A stretch of 64,000 nucleotides of DNA from Sipunculus nudus (Eukaryota > Annelida > Sipuncula > Golfingiida > Sipunculidae), in contig CM049316.1 of NCBI GenBank assembly GCA_026874595.1, forward strand, positions 57,173,676-57,237,675, given 5' to 3'. Position 1 is the stretch's first letter, and every line of letters begins with the position of its first letter. Both the position numbers and the translations under genes were made by a program. This document shows, in pieces, positions 46,039 to 56,613 of this stretch. The notes below the pieces were generated by a model that was not told where the DNA came from, made no database searches, and saw nothing but the letters and a program-made list of their open reading frames with translations.

Positions 46039-49000
46039 AACACTGGCATAAAAATGTTCTTCTTGGCGTGTGGCTCGCTTGATTTGTCTGGGCAGTGTTT
46101 TATTCGCAATAATCCGTGTTTAAGCATATTTTTGGGATGATGATAACTAAAAAACTTCTAAATGAGTAGGGTAAGCACCCTTCCTTCAGCTTAAAATATG
46201 ATTACATCTTCAATTATCAAACACCAACACCCCGCTAAAACATGATCACTGTTTTCAAATGTGGTTTAGTTTGTTGTTCTTTAAATCTAGTATTCTAGGT
46301 TATCTGACAATATGCATAACCTACCATTTTTGCATTTCCATCTTGATCTGGAGGGACCGGACAATCCAGAGGTTCGGCGCAGGATATACACAGCTCCGCA
46401 TCAGGAAGATTGATAAACTGGCAATGGGAACACCTCAGGTCAGTCCCAAACGAGGATCTAAGGGATTCCTAGAACATATTTGAGAAAAGGTACGCTTAAT
46501 TCCGGCCAACAATATCATTACATGCATGTGATACTAATAGATTAACTGAATACTATACTTTTACCATCGAGACATTTTCTAGCTAACACTTAAATCAAGA
46601 AGTCATTGCTTCTTCATGTTTCGATTTTGTCAATCCTGTTCGTGCATAAGTTCATAAAACAAATTCGTACTACAATATTGGCCAAAATTAATTAAAGTTT
46701 GAAATATTTCGAAAATTTTCCTTTTATATTAATCAATCATCTTTAATATTTCATTAAATGTGTAGGTAATGTCCTCATCGTAAAAGAAAATCTACCGAAC
46801 AGAATATATGACAGTTAATTAATTCTGTGAATGGAATACATATTTTATAAAATAAAATAATTCTTGATTAGATAAAACTGTCGCAAAGAAGATCAATTAT
46901 CATATGTTTGACAGAATGCTTCTCACATCTTTTTCTGTGGACCCTGAACTTAAAGACTGGGGAAAATCGGACTTCTCAGCAAGAAGACCTGTCTGCTCCT
47001 TTGCATAAGACTCTGTAATACTGGACTCCTGAACTGGCGGCTCGGGAACATCTGGCACCAACTCAAAGGACTCCAGACCGGTTGACTCGCAGGCACACTG
47101 ATCTGTTACATTTGAAGCAGACATACAAAGGTCTGCACCATTCTGTTCGTGAACGTTTGGATCTCTGAAATCTGTCCACTCGTGTTTTTCAGGGATGCCG
47201 TCTTGCACCTCTGGCTTTGAAGTTTCCACTTTCCCAGAGGAGGTTTCTAGAGAACCATTCGCCGCGACAGCTGTGGAATTTCTGTATGTAATAAGCGAAA
47301 ACAGTATTCCCAACATGATTTTATTTTGTTAAGTCCAATTATGACATATATAAGTGACACAGCCGAAATTACTTTTCCACGTCTTTTATTAAGTAATTGT
47401 TCTTCGTGTCAATAAATAAGTTCATATTATATAAAGCACCACGTAACACTATTTGAGGAGCTTGGCTCTGAGCTAAATGCTCATATGTAATTTGATGTCA
47501 GGACTAAAAATAAATGAAGATCCTATCGTAATTGGAAGCTGCTTGAGTAATTTAAAAATGCTACTTCTGGTTAATTAGCAGATAACCCATTTGATATTAG
47601 GCAATATATATGATTGTTCCATTGTGACAACGGTTAAAATATATATCTTACTGGGAAAACAACACACTGTAATAATTCGAGTATATTTCATTGATTGTGT
47701 GTGTATGTGTGAAAACCTACTGAAACTTGGGAGGTACCAGACAGTCAAACAGATTGCCAAATGGGTGGGATCCACTAAGATAACATGACATCTCAGCTTC
47801 TGCTAGATACAACTCTGCTGTCAGCTCCACTTTCTCCTTCCATACAGATGAATCTTCCTCATATATGAAGGCATCAGGAACCTCTTTGTATCCAAAAAGC
47901 TGCAGCAAGTGTATGTGTCCCTGAAAAATATTCCAGTTCAATGTTGTAAGTGTGTGAAGAAAGTTAATCCAGTGGGGATGTGGATGTACATCCAGGAACA
48001 TCAGAAATTAAATCTGTCATTGATGCAGACAGGCACGTGGAGGAGGATTTCAGTATTTATGACATTGTGGAAGTGACAAATCGACATTGACAAAGATATA
48101 TGCATTCTGTGAGTAAAATTTTTTTTTTTCATATTATTATCTGCTTAGAAGGTAATGACTTCCATTTTTCCTACCACAATCTTCAAACGAAATGTGCTTT
48201 GATAAAAGTTTAACTTTACCAGATGATAATCTGTTATTGTTTAAATAAATACACGTGTTTAAAAGTAAACTGTTCATTGACTTTGTTTAATTCATGATAT
48301 TCTTCTATTCAAAATATCAGTCAGTACAACTTTCCCGAATCTTTGGTTTACCGAAGAAGGACCATTAATATTCACACACAAATAAAACTTAACTTGTATA
48401 CTTCTTTTTTTTCCATCATGTCACATTCATAGCGCCGTTTATGAACTGGGTTCCTAAAGAGTATTAGCCTTGATATAATTAAAATACTCATACATGATTA
48501 CTCACCTCGATGTCTTTTAAGATATCGAGGTAGGTGGTGTCCGCGAAGCTTATATAGTCCCACATGTCACTCCGCTCTTCCACTGGCTTCATTAATTCTC
48601 TACCAAGTGAGTAAAACTGGGCTAACGCATGGTCAAGCCTTTCTTCCCAGCCATGTGCCTATGCAGGAAAGTTCACAAAGTGTTACCAATTAACTCCATA
48701 TTCAAATGTGAGTAAAAAGAGAGAAGTTAATGTTTTCATATGAACCAAACATACGTCGTTTTATTGTCGTATATCTCAAGCATCAGCAGATGATTGAAAA
48801 CTGGGAAACCGTGCTCGAAATTGTTATCCGTTATGCAAACATTTATTTTGAAGGACACATTTAAATATATGTGTGTGTGTGTGTGTGTGTGTACTATCCC
48901 CGCAGCTGTTTATGGAACTAATTGCTACAGAACGGCAGCATGAAGACGGTGTATAATTCATTTTGAGAATCTGTAAGACTGTAACATGTATTTTTCATTT

Positions 49001-49616
49001 CATTTGAATCTTCCATGCAGTGACCCATAATAGACGGATCTCTACTAAAACGGAAATGTTACTTTGCAACTAACTCCACGTACCTTGGCATTCTTTTTTA
49101 TAAGATCCTCCAAGTCCAGTTTCACATACTTATTTCTCAAAGAAACTTGCAGCTCGATAAAATCCTCCGGGAAAATAAGATCTATCCCTTGTTGCAAAGC
49201 ATCTGCTACCGCAGATCGGATTCTTGAAGCCTCCTTTCAACAGAAAAGAAATCAAGAATAACTTAAATAAATTCCCCTATGAATATCTGTCAAACCATAT
49301 TGTTGTTGTTTTTTATGTAGACAAAAAAATTATAATAAAATTTAAATACATGTAAATACAGACCTTGGAAATGGATAAACATCAGTTAGCATGGAATATA
49401 ATAGCCATAAAGGTCTTCAACGAAGCCAATATGACAAGTCCAGGCCACTAAGCCACTGGTTGGTGTTAATATTACTACTAATAATAATAATAATAAAAAT
49501 AATATATTAACAACGACACTATAATAACATGATCTTTCAAGTTTGACTGTTGCCATGTAAGGTTTATTTAATTCTGTTGTATGATGACTTACCTGCATTT
49601 CATCTTCAAGGTCCAT
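42701..49616 (-). CDS. RNF31-like: H3: intact HOIP/RNF31-like gene lacking RING1-IBR
   Basis: Exons in order: 49616-49593 (start), 49233-49084, 48658-48506 and 47920-47721 (PUB-like), 47281-46927 (linker), 46468-46325 (NZF3), 45624-45388 (NZF1), 44927-44870, 44665-44553 (RING2-like), 44055-43945, 43754-43636 and 42964-42811 (LDD-like). A short last exon 42721-42701 (TAA) or read-through to TGA at 42801-42799 may close it. All phases fit and no stop or frameshift was found, giving about 606 codons. HOIP is much longer (about 1070 residues); the missing parts are one NZF, UBA, RING1 and IBR. The RING2-like module keeps its zinc ligands but has Phe at the catalytic-cysteine position. Inferred role: a cytosolic ubiquitin- or LUBAC-partner-binding protein without ligase chemistry. 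An acceptor just before the start suggests a 5' non-coding exon. Confidence 0.82.
42811..42964 (-). CDS. H3 LDD-like exon
   Basis: A 154-nt exon entered in phase 2, so the first base T completes TGT cysteine. It contains YPYKEYLIRIIQTHKLDPAG, clearly the HOIP LDD pattern but more diverged than H1, H2 and H4. The acceptor is TTACCAG and the donor GAG|GTCAGT. Confidence 0.85.
43636..43754 (-). CDS. H3 LDD helical exon (YRDWLAKE)
   Basis: A 119-nt exon, phase 0 to 2, acceptor CATTAAAG, donor TTGTG|GTAAAA. It encodes ENGIKHDGYRDWLAKESSRL and ends NRLW. Same length and ending pattern as the other copies. Confidence 0.8.
43945..44055 (-). CDS. H3 CHHPRDC exon
   Basis: A 111-nt phase-0 exon, acceptor TGGCAG, donor AAA|GTAAGC. 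It carries DCRKFRECPRDPHC and CHHPRDCVFYIKY. Confidence 0.85.
44553..44665 (-). CDS. H3 RING2-like zinc module exon, catalytic Cys replaced
   Basis: A 113-nt exon, phase 1 to 0. The split codon gives Y, then CPECGSVCHRELWG, FRQRKCSNC, PFSFCDGCKAPFKG. Six zinc-type cysteines have the HOIP RING2 spacing. Phe (codon 44621-44619) replaces the catalytic cysteine. The acceptor is ATGTAG and the donor GGG|GTAATG. Confidence 0.85.
44870..44927 (-). CDS. H3 pre-RING2 helix exon
   Basis: A 58-nt exon, phase 0 to 1, acceptor CTTGCAG, donor T|GTAAGT, encoding EPGAAIGDEGKIQTTQDEI. Same length and phases as the H1 exon although the residues have diverged. Confidence 0.65.
45388..45624 (-). CDS. H3 NZF1 (RanBP2-type zinc finger) exon
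   Basis: A 237-nt phase-0 exon, acceptor TTTTTAG, donor AAG|GTGAAC. The finger is CKTCTFMNPVTTNICLMC, with the TF dipeptide typical of ubiquitin-binding NZFs, followed by a hydrophilic tail. Confidence 0.85.
46008..46034. repeat. (TA)n microsatellite
   Basis: A short TA run in an H3 intron. Confidence 0.85.
46325..46468 (-). CDS. H3 NZF3 (RanBP2-type zinc finger) exon
   Basis: A 144-nt phase-0 exon, acceptor TTCTAG, donor ATG|GTAGGT. The finger is CSHCQFINLPDAELCISC, then AEPLDCP. It is the undamaged form of the exon broken in H1. Confidence 0.85.
46927..47281 (-). CDS. H3 long acidic linker exon
   Basis: A 355-nt exon (1 nt plus 118 codons), phase 2 to 0, acceptor ACATACAG, donor GAT|GTGAGA. 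The peptide is rich in E, S, P and T and looks disordered. The H1 counterpart has only 41 codons. It may carry short partner-binding motifs. Confidence 0.75.
47721..47920 (-). CDS. H3 PUB-like exon 3
   Basis: A 200-nt exon, phase 0 to 2, acceptor TTTTCAG, donor TTTCA|GTAGGT. It begins GHIHLLQLFGYKEV and has the core ELTAELYLAEAEMSCYLSG. The 'LL.LGY...' and 'TAELxLAxAE' patterns fit the HOIP PUB region. Confidence 0.8.
48506..48658 (-). CDS. H3 PUB-like exon 2
   Basis: A 153-nt phase-0 exon, acceptor TGCATAG, donor GAG|GTGAGT. It encodes AHGWEERLDHALAQFYSLGR and continues ELMKPVEERS; it ends LDILKDIE. It is intact where H1 has a stop and H2 a frameshift. Confidence 0.8.
49084..49233 (-). CDS. 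H3 PUB-like exon 1
   Basis: A 150-nt phase-0 exon, acceptor TTGAAAG, donor AAG|GTACGT. It contains EASRIRSAVADALQQGIDLI and ends DLEDLIKKNAK, colinear with H1 and H2. Confidence 0.8.
49593..49616 (-). CDS. H3 first coding exon
   Basis: ATG at 49616 encodes MDLEDEMQ and ends CAG|GTAAGT in phase 0. The 5' side has TATATAG 13 nt before the start codon, a likely acceptor of a 5' non-coding intron. The AAAATGG start context is favourable. Confidence 0.65.
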
Positions 49617-50414
49617 TTTCGAAATTCAACCTATATAATAATAATAATAATAAATAAAAAAAAATATTACTAATAACATACTATAATAAATGTTTTCATA
49701 TTTATGGAGGATAACATTATTACTTGATGAAAACCTCCGCGCTTAAGGATTGGCAGCTGATAAAAATGCACCATGTTATCTTTACACCTGTATAATTATC
49801 TGCATCTCGTGAGCTAACGTAAACCAGTGCATATCATTTGCAAATAATCAGATGCTTTTGGGACATTCGTAACCAAGCTGAACCTGTGAACACTTAATCA
49901 ATATAAGAAGCACGTGTATTTGAATTAATAAGGAACCAAGCTTTACGTTTTCTCCTTTTCATGATTAATTGCAATTATTCATAATGTTTTCATTTGATTC
50001 AGTTTCTTAGGTGCCGATATCGAATCAAGTAATATTTACATGCAAGAGATTTTTTTTTTCAATATTTTCACGTAAATCATTAGTTATTTTACATTCTTAT
50101 GGAAATGTTGCGTTGTTTTTGTGGTTTTTTTTGTACAGCGTGTCCTAATGTAATAATGGGTAATATGCCAGTGAATAATAATAATGATAATAATAATAAT
50201 ACATATAATAATAAATAAATAAAACAACAAATAAATAAAATAACAAGAAAATTAAATACGTCCTTCAATGTGGGAATTCAACCAGAAATACGGGAAACAG
50301 AATACGCGTTAAATGAGAAAAACAGCGCCGGATTTTGCATTTAAAACAATTTCCTTTCCTTACTTCTGCTATCTATAGCGTATAAACATATTAGCAATTT
50401 GGCATTCATCAACA

Positions 50415-50647
50415 TTTACCCCCCCCCCCCCCCCGCATCCAATACTCCAGTCCTCCACGGTATAATGATTAAATTTTCTAACACACAATCATGAAAACCC
50501 TGACACTTGTATTTGCAGTTTTTGGAACTACTTCAAATAAAGCATTGCTCATGCAGTAATTAAGGTAATGTTTATTGATAATTCGATAATTCTACATTTC
50601 ATTAATTCATCTTTCAAACTGATATTTCTAATTGAAATTAAAACGTG

Positions 50648-50704
<57 letters not shown>

Positions 50705-50812
50705 TTTAATTGACTTTGCCAAATATTGGGCCCCCTTCGCTTCCTCAATCCTGGGTACGCCCCTGTGCCCCCCCCCCCTTGTAAACGCATCTACGGGCCC
50801 CGACATTGCAGT
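50415..50812. repeat. Poly-C, TA microsatellite and 'GGGGCGTACCC' element end
   Basis: A C tract at 50419-50434, a TA run at 50651-50701, and on the minus strand CAGGGGCGTACCCAGGATTG at about 50764-50745. The last resembles the terminus of common animal MITEs; the other end was not found. Confidence 0.55.
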
Positions 50813-50819
50813 TTATTGT

Positions 50820-51570
50820 GAATTTATATCATAAAACGAATTGTTCAGTGATTAATAAATACGCAACAGGCTGATTGAAATTGACCACGAAATAAAAACT
50901 CACACTTGCAATCCGAGTCTTATATACGCATATACCAACCAGCTGCGTGTACGTACTGCACTACATCAAACCTTTGCTGCAGGTAGGCCTAAACAAAACT
51001 AGACAGTGACTCGCTAAACAGACCTAGCTGTGATTAACTCCGAACCTCCGGAAACGAACTTCTGGGAATCCCAGTGTGAATCAGCCGTGTTGTTTAGGTT
51101 ATTCAATAAACGCAAGGTGGCGCTTCGGATCGACATAGGGCTTCCCGTTATATTGAGGATTGTAAAGAGGCTCTCCCCGTACTGCACGTTCATTACGAGT
51201 TTGAAAATAAATACTTTCTTATAGTCTTGTTCAAAGCTTAATCGGCTGGACACGTGACATAATTGGGAACTTCCGTGTAACAACATTAGCCATGAATTCG
51301 ATCTATAATTACCTGGCGCAGAAGAGGGCTGCACCCTCGTAAATACATTGAATAATTATCCGCGGCCTAAACTGTAATTGATAAGGGGAGCGGAGCGATA
51401 TTCAAATATAGTTTTAGTGAAATCGAAATAGGCCTATAAAGTTATGATAAAACAACTCAGGCGATAGCGTGGAAAGCTTATGCGAACAACTGCGAAATCA
51501 CCTCTGCCCCACCTGAAAAAAAAAAGTGTCAAACATCCCCAGATCCCTATTTTGACACTGATTTGCACTA
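50820..51570. other. Stretch without recognised gene
   Basis: Open but unrecognised frames exist near 51030-51224 (plus) and 51334-51014 (minus). Neither shows known motifs. Confidence 0.35.
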
Positions 51571-51585
51571 GATATATTGTTGATA

Positions 51586-51587
<2 letters not shown>

Positions 51588-51644
<57 letters not shown>
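51588..51644. repeat. (TA)n microsatellite
   Basis: A TA run. Confidence 0.95.
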
Positions 51645-51647
<3 letters not shown>

Positions 51648-52192
51648 TGAGTTATTCTACATGCACACAGAATATAAATGGGGTCGAAGTCAACACATAG
51701 AAGCAATGGCATGGAAACAAGAACTTAATTATAAGCGCACCGTGTCGCACCTTGTAACATACACACAAAGCAGTATTTCTGGTGGGCGTGTTTTCTTCAG
51801 TATGTTAGACACCTAATACACCTTTTTATCATGATAACAGTTAACGTACAGTACGTGCATGCTATACTTATTCTATAAGGGCTCAGATATATTTTGTGTA
51901 TCACACCATAGACCTACCTTGTCACTGGTTCACAGGTATTCGGGTAATTGCGTAATGTTGACGAGCGCTTGATTATCTCTTCTACCAAACAACATAACCT
52001 CTGAAGTTATATATGACATCAACAACAAATCCGGGAAAACCCACTACTGTGGGAAGTTCCACGCTTTCAACACTCGCTGCCCGCGTGGAGCATTCACTAC
52101 TATTCGTGTACACACCATACGATATCCTCTCAACAAGGTCGCCATCTATTTGGCACAGGATGAGTCCTGTTGTTGTGTCTGCACACGGCACG

Positions 52193-52354
52193 CAGGGGCG
52201 GATCAAGGATTTAGAAAAAGGGGGGTCCAACCCAAGAGGACTCTGGCCGAAACATTTGGTCTGAAAATCATAAAAAAGTTTGCATGCGGCGACAGAAAAA
52301 AAAGGGGGGGGGGGGGTCCGGACCCCCTGGACCCCTCCCCTGGATCCGCTTCTG
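52193..52354. mobile_element. Short MITE with CAGGGGCGGATC termini
   Basis: The left end CAGGGGCGGATCAAGG and the reverse complement of the right end, CAGAAGCGGATCCAGGGG, form imperfect inverted repeats around a G-rich middle. The 5-bp GCACG flanks both sides, a probable target-site duplication. 162 bp, non-coding. Confidence 0.7.
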
Positions 52355-52559
52355 GCACGATATTTTTGCTAAGACTGGTCTACCTCCTATACTTATCAAT
52401 GGATATATATCAGACAGGGGTCGTAATAACGCCTTTTCGCCTATCTCAGACAGGTAAAGATGTGGACGGAAAAGCATTTTTCATTTTTATCAATCCGTGG
52501 GAAAGTCGAATACCTAGATGTTTTCCACATTAGTAGCTGATAAAAAGTAAACACGGCAC

Positions 52560-53980
52560 AAAAACGAAATATTTTACAAACGGTGTTCCACCGACTCCGT
52601 CTATTTTCCTATAAAAATGGTATTTATTTTTTATACTTTCCGGCATTTGCGCCCCGATCTCCTGTATTTTCCTGTTTTTTTTTCACTACACAGTCGTGTT
52701 TCTGATGTAAGTGTTTCTATTAAAAACAATGAGTTCTTTTTTGCATTCTAGTGTGCATGTAGGATGGCATTTAAGATGGTAGAATCAGGTTTACACTGAG
52801 CAAAGTGTGACTGAAATTTGACATGATGGTAGAATGCATCTTTAGCGGAAAGGCAAATTTTTTAAAGACAAATATATATGGTCTGCCAACACATGTATGC
52901 CTTTCCCAGTCATGTTTGTCTCTCATATCATGCTGCAGTTGTTTGCCATTCAAACGGGTCATTTCAAAATTACATCAGCAACGTTTCCTGGAACACATAA
53001 CCTCCATTTGGAGTTGTATGATATTAGGCCAAATCATGATATAAATATAAAGCTGTAACATAAACATGTAAACCTACCGTTGTTTATGCAGCAGACCTTG
53101 AGCAGACCTTTACACTTTTATATTTACACGGTACATTTATAATTTACACTACGATAATTACACACTTTCTTTTTCCTTATGTTTTTTTTTTCGAATTACG
53201 TCATTTGTAGTTCAGCATCTGTTCATGTGATTATTATATTATGCTAAATGATAACAGTCTTCATAATAGATGATGTCTTAGAGTGTTCTAATATTGTGGT
53301 ATGAAAGTTTTAGTAGGTAGAGTTGGTGCTTCCGACGCTGGAATTGTGCCCCAAGCTATAGGGTTCATGTCCACATACATCGGACTACCGGAGGAGGAGG
53401 AAAAACTATCAGTTGGGGTCTGAGCCTGTCACGTTGAGCCAATTAATTGGTAATCGCCCTTCTCCCTGCCCAATAACGAAAGTTGAGGAAACATAATTTG
53501 TTCCTAGGAATTCGGCCACTAAATATTGTAAGGAAAAATAGAAGCGAAGTCTGAGAGAGTTTTTGAAGACGCCACACCAAGCCAAGCGCCAAGATCGACG
53601 CCGTCCCAGGTTAGCTCCAGATCGTCACGCAGCGAGACCAAGATGGTAAGTCGGACGAGTCAGCAGAGCATCAGCAACCACGCCCACTCTGAGCCGAGAA
53701 CCTGCACACCGCCTCCAACCGCATGCACACAGTTTATATGAATGAAGCCACAAGAATGAGCCCTGTGCATAGGGCAATCAAATAACCGAAGAGCCTGCCA
53801 TCACAGCAAGCTACACGAGTTTTATATATGCCCCATGTAGGGAGCACATGAAAGCTACGGGAATGAAAAAGTCCCAAAGGGAGACTGATACTGTCGATGA
53901 TATCTCAGCCGTTCTTTCATGCGACATGTTCGTATCTCAGTTATAACATTTACGTTATTAGCTTCACCTTTGAGCGTTTG
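52560..53980. other. Repeat-poor stretch without recognised gene
   Basis: No known domain was seen. Around 53580-53655 the sequence CAAGATGGTAAGTCGG looks like a splice donor after an ATG, but no downstream exon could be assigned. Confidence 0.35.
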
Positions 53981-54344
53981 CATAACTGATCATTTACCAG
54001 GTTTTCAGAATAAAGGTCACCATGATTTAATTTAAGGTTTCCATGGAGATTTGCCCAAGATTTTCCTGGGTGATTCATTAGAAGATTCTATTGGGCCAGC
54101 CGATACAATTTATAACATTTTGACTTTCAGGGTACTAAAAATGTTTTTTCCCGTGGTTCACATGACCTAATTATACAGCCATTCTTTCAAGAATACATGT
54201 TTATCCCAGTTATAACATTTGTGATTAACCTTAATAGGTCCACTTTGGGTGTTCTGCATAGCTGATCCCTCGGACCAACCAATAAGGGTATCCCTCCTGC
54301 AATATTAAGCTTAACATTTAATGGTTCAATCTGATTGGTGATTG

Positions 54345-54348
<4 letters not shown>

Positions 54349-54417
<69 letters not shown>
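54349..54417. repeat. (TA)n(GA)n compound microsatellite
   Basis: A TA run of about 28 bp followed by a GA run of about 40 bp. Confidence 0.95.
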
Positions 54418-54419
<2 letters not shown>

Positions 54420-54953
54420 GTAACGGCTCCGAAAATACCACTTTCATAACATTATCGTATACTATCAGGTCATGATTCGCCTTGCTGCCTTGCAGTTATG
54501 AATTGCCTTAGTTGCCTTGGTTGCTTTGTCTCATACTGATTTCTAGTCGAGAACCGGTTTTCAATTGTTTTGTATTGTTTTCATTCGGACAAACACACCG
54601 ACCGACCCGCACCCTGCCAAGCCTCAGTCTTCATGGTATCTTCATGTGTTTTCTCATGCATACGTTACCGAGTAATATGTTCACTACTTCAGTATAATTA
54701 ATTGTAATGTGCACGTTAAATGAATTGTATATACCATATATCATATTTATCATATGTTAAGTATCAGAGTGTAAATTTTGTGCTTGGCAGGGCCTACGGA
54801 TTGGATCATTCCAGGATATGTATATATATTACTGAATAAACCGACTTTTATATATGTATCGCTGCCTTGATATCACTCACGCCGGGTAACCTTGGCTTTT
54901 ACCGGGAACACCCGTTACACACACACACACACACAGAGACACACACACATATA

Positions 54954-55127
54954 CAGTGAAACCTCGAAATTACGACCACCAACGGGACCACGACAAAGTG
55001 GTTGCATTTTAGAGGTGGTCGTCTAAGCGAAGTCTGATATATGGCGCAAAAAAAATTGGGACCGAGATAAAGTGGTCGTTATTTTAAGGTGGTCGTTAAA
55101 CCAAGGTGATCGTTAGGCGAGGTTTTA

Positions 55128-55130
<3 letters not shown>
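54954..55130. mobile_element. Pogo-like MITE, 177 bp
   Basis: Starts CAGTGAAACCTCGAAATTAC and ends GGCGAGGTTTTACTG, an imperfect inverted pair, flanked by TA on both sides as expected for the Tc1/mariner-pogo group. Internal 'GTGGTCGTT' blocks repeat. It is followed directly by a TA microsatellite (55131-55176). Confidence 0.8.
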
Positions 55131-55181
<51 letters not shown>

Positions 55182-55561
55182 CAATGTGCATGTAACTTGT
55201 CAAAAGGCACAAGTAACAAGTAATAAAAGGTCATGTGGTCATCTGACTGACCGTCACTTTATCAGAATTCCGATAAATGTCTTAATTTTCCGAGCAGACA
55301 GAATAACTAGATGATAGCTGGAAATTTTAGAATCACCCACACGCACTAACCTGAGTTCGCATTACCGAAGGAAGCATTATATTAGATTTTACTTGGATAT
55401 CACCTATAATGCGTCATATCAAACACAAAATACATTTTGCGAATATGGTAGGAATAAAAGAAAGCCGTATCTTAATTACAATTTATAATCGTTTTATTTT
55501 TCACATACAATGCTCCTCTATTTCAACCTTGTTAATAATGATATAATAAAGAAATTCACTC

Positions 55562-55604
<43 letters not shown>

Positions 55605-55640
55605 TATTTATATATAATAAATGTGTATATATATAATATA
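55562..55640. repeat. (TA)n microsatellite, interrupted
   Basis: A TA-rich run with TATGTATA and TATTTATA breaks. Confidence 0.9.
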
Positions 55641-56613
55641 TGGGCGTGTACTCATATATACTCATGCCTTAAGGCCATACAGTATAAATTAAATATGGCA
55701 TCTATGCCGCATTATCTGCTAATATATGAATAAAAATATCCTACAAAAAAATGTTACCTCTCCAAATCCACGAGGAGACTAAAAGTATATTCACACCTTA
55801 ACGAATACTGCTTTCGGTGCAAGAGTGGATTAACCCGCCCGCCTGCATGACCTGACAGCGGCAAGTATCAGCCTATGGTTGGATCCTACTGTTGCAACAA
55901 ATAAATTGGGAAGCACTCAGCTGTCCGGTACATGCCAGGCAATCAGGGACAGAGTATTGTGGCGGACTAATGAGAATGGTTCGTCTCTAAATGATGGACC
56001 TGTACGCCCGACCCAGTGTTGGCTGGCCCGGGAAGACCTTGGATATAACGGTTGGATATAACGCCATTAAAGGAAGGTTTAAAATATAGTACAACTCGAG
56101 GAAGTGCTATTGAGAAAAAACTATGAAAAGTTAAGTTATACATTTACTCATCGAGGGAAATAAAAGACGGACATGGGGTGATCGCTATTGATCAGAGGAC
56201 CTATGGTCAGCTGAGCTAAAAACATACCTTAGGAAAATGGAAATATGAGTACTATTTTTAATATTTAACTTTATTCTTTTTGTCACCAACTTTATAACAA
56301 AAATTGCTTTCTTTGGCAATTTTGTTATCTCCTGCATTGTATATCATACTTATTCCTAGTCAACTTCTGATTATGATTGTCTCCATAAACACATATTTTC
56401 ACCATCATGCAGGTTCCACTCTGATTCGCCTTATCTCAATGGGCAATTCTTCTGTATGAACTGCAGGATAAAGATAGAGAACGTTCCAACAAAAGTGCAA
56501 ATAAACACATTTCATAATGTCCTGCATCTTAAAACCATGTAATTTCAAATGCGTAATAGAAACATGTCAATGAGCAAAGCATTAATCAAATTAAACGTTT
56601 ATTGTTGTATTCT

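Noticed and set aside
52013-52264. Overlapping open frames on both strands (MTSTTNPGKP..., minus partner)
   Set aside because: Both strands look open, neither matches a known family, and the frame runs into the MITE at 52193. There is no basis to choose.
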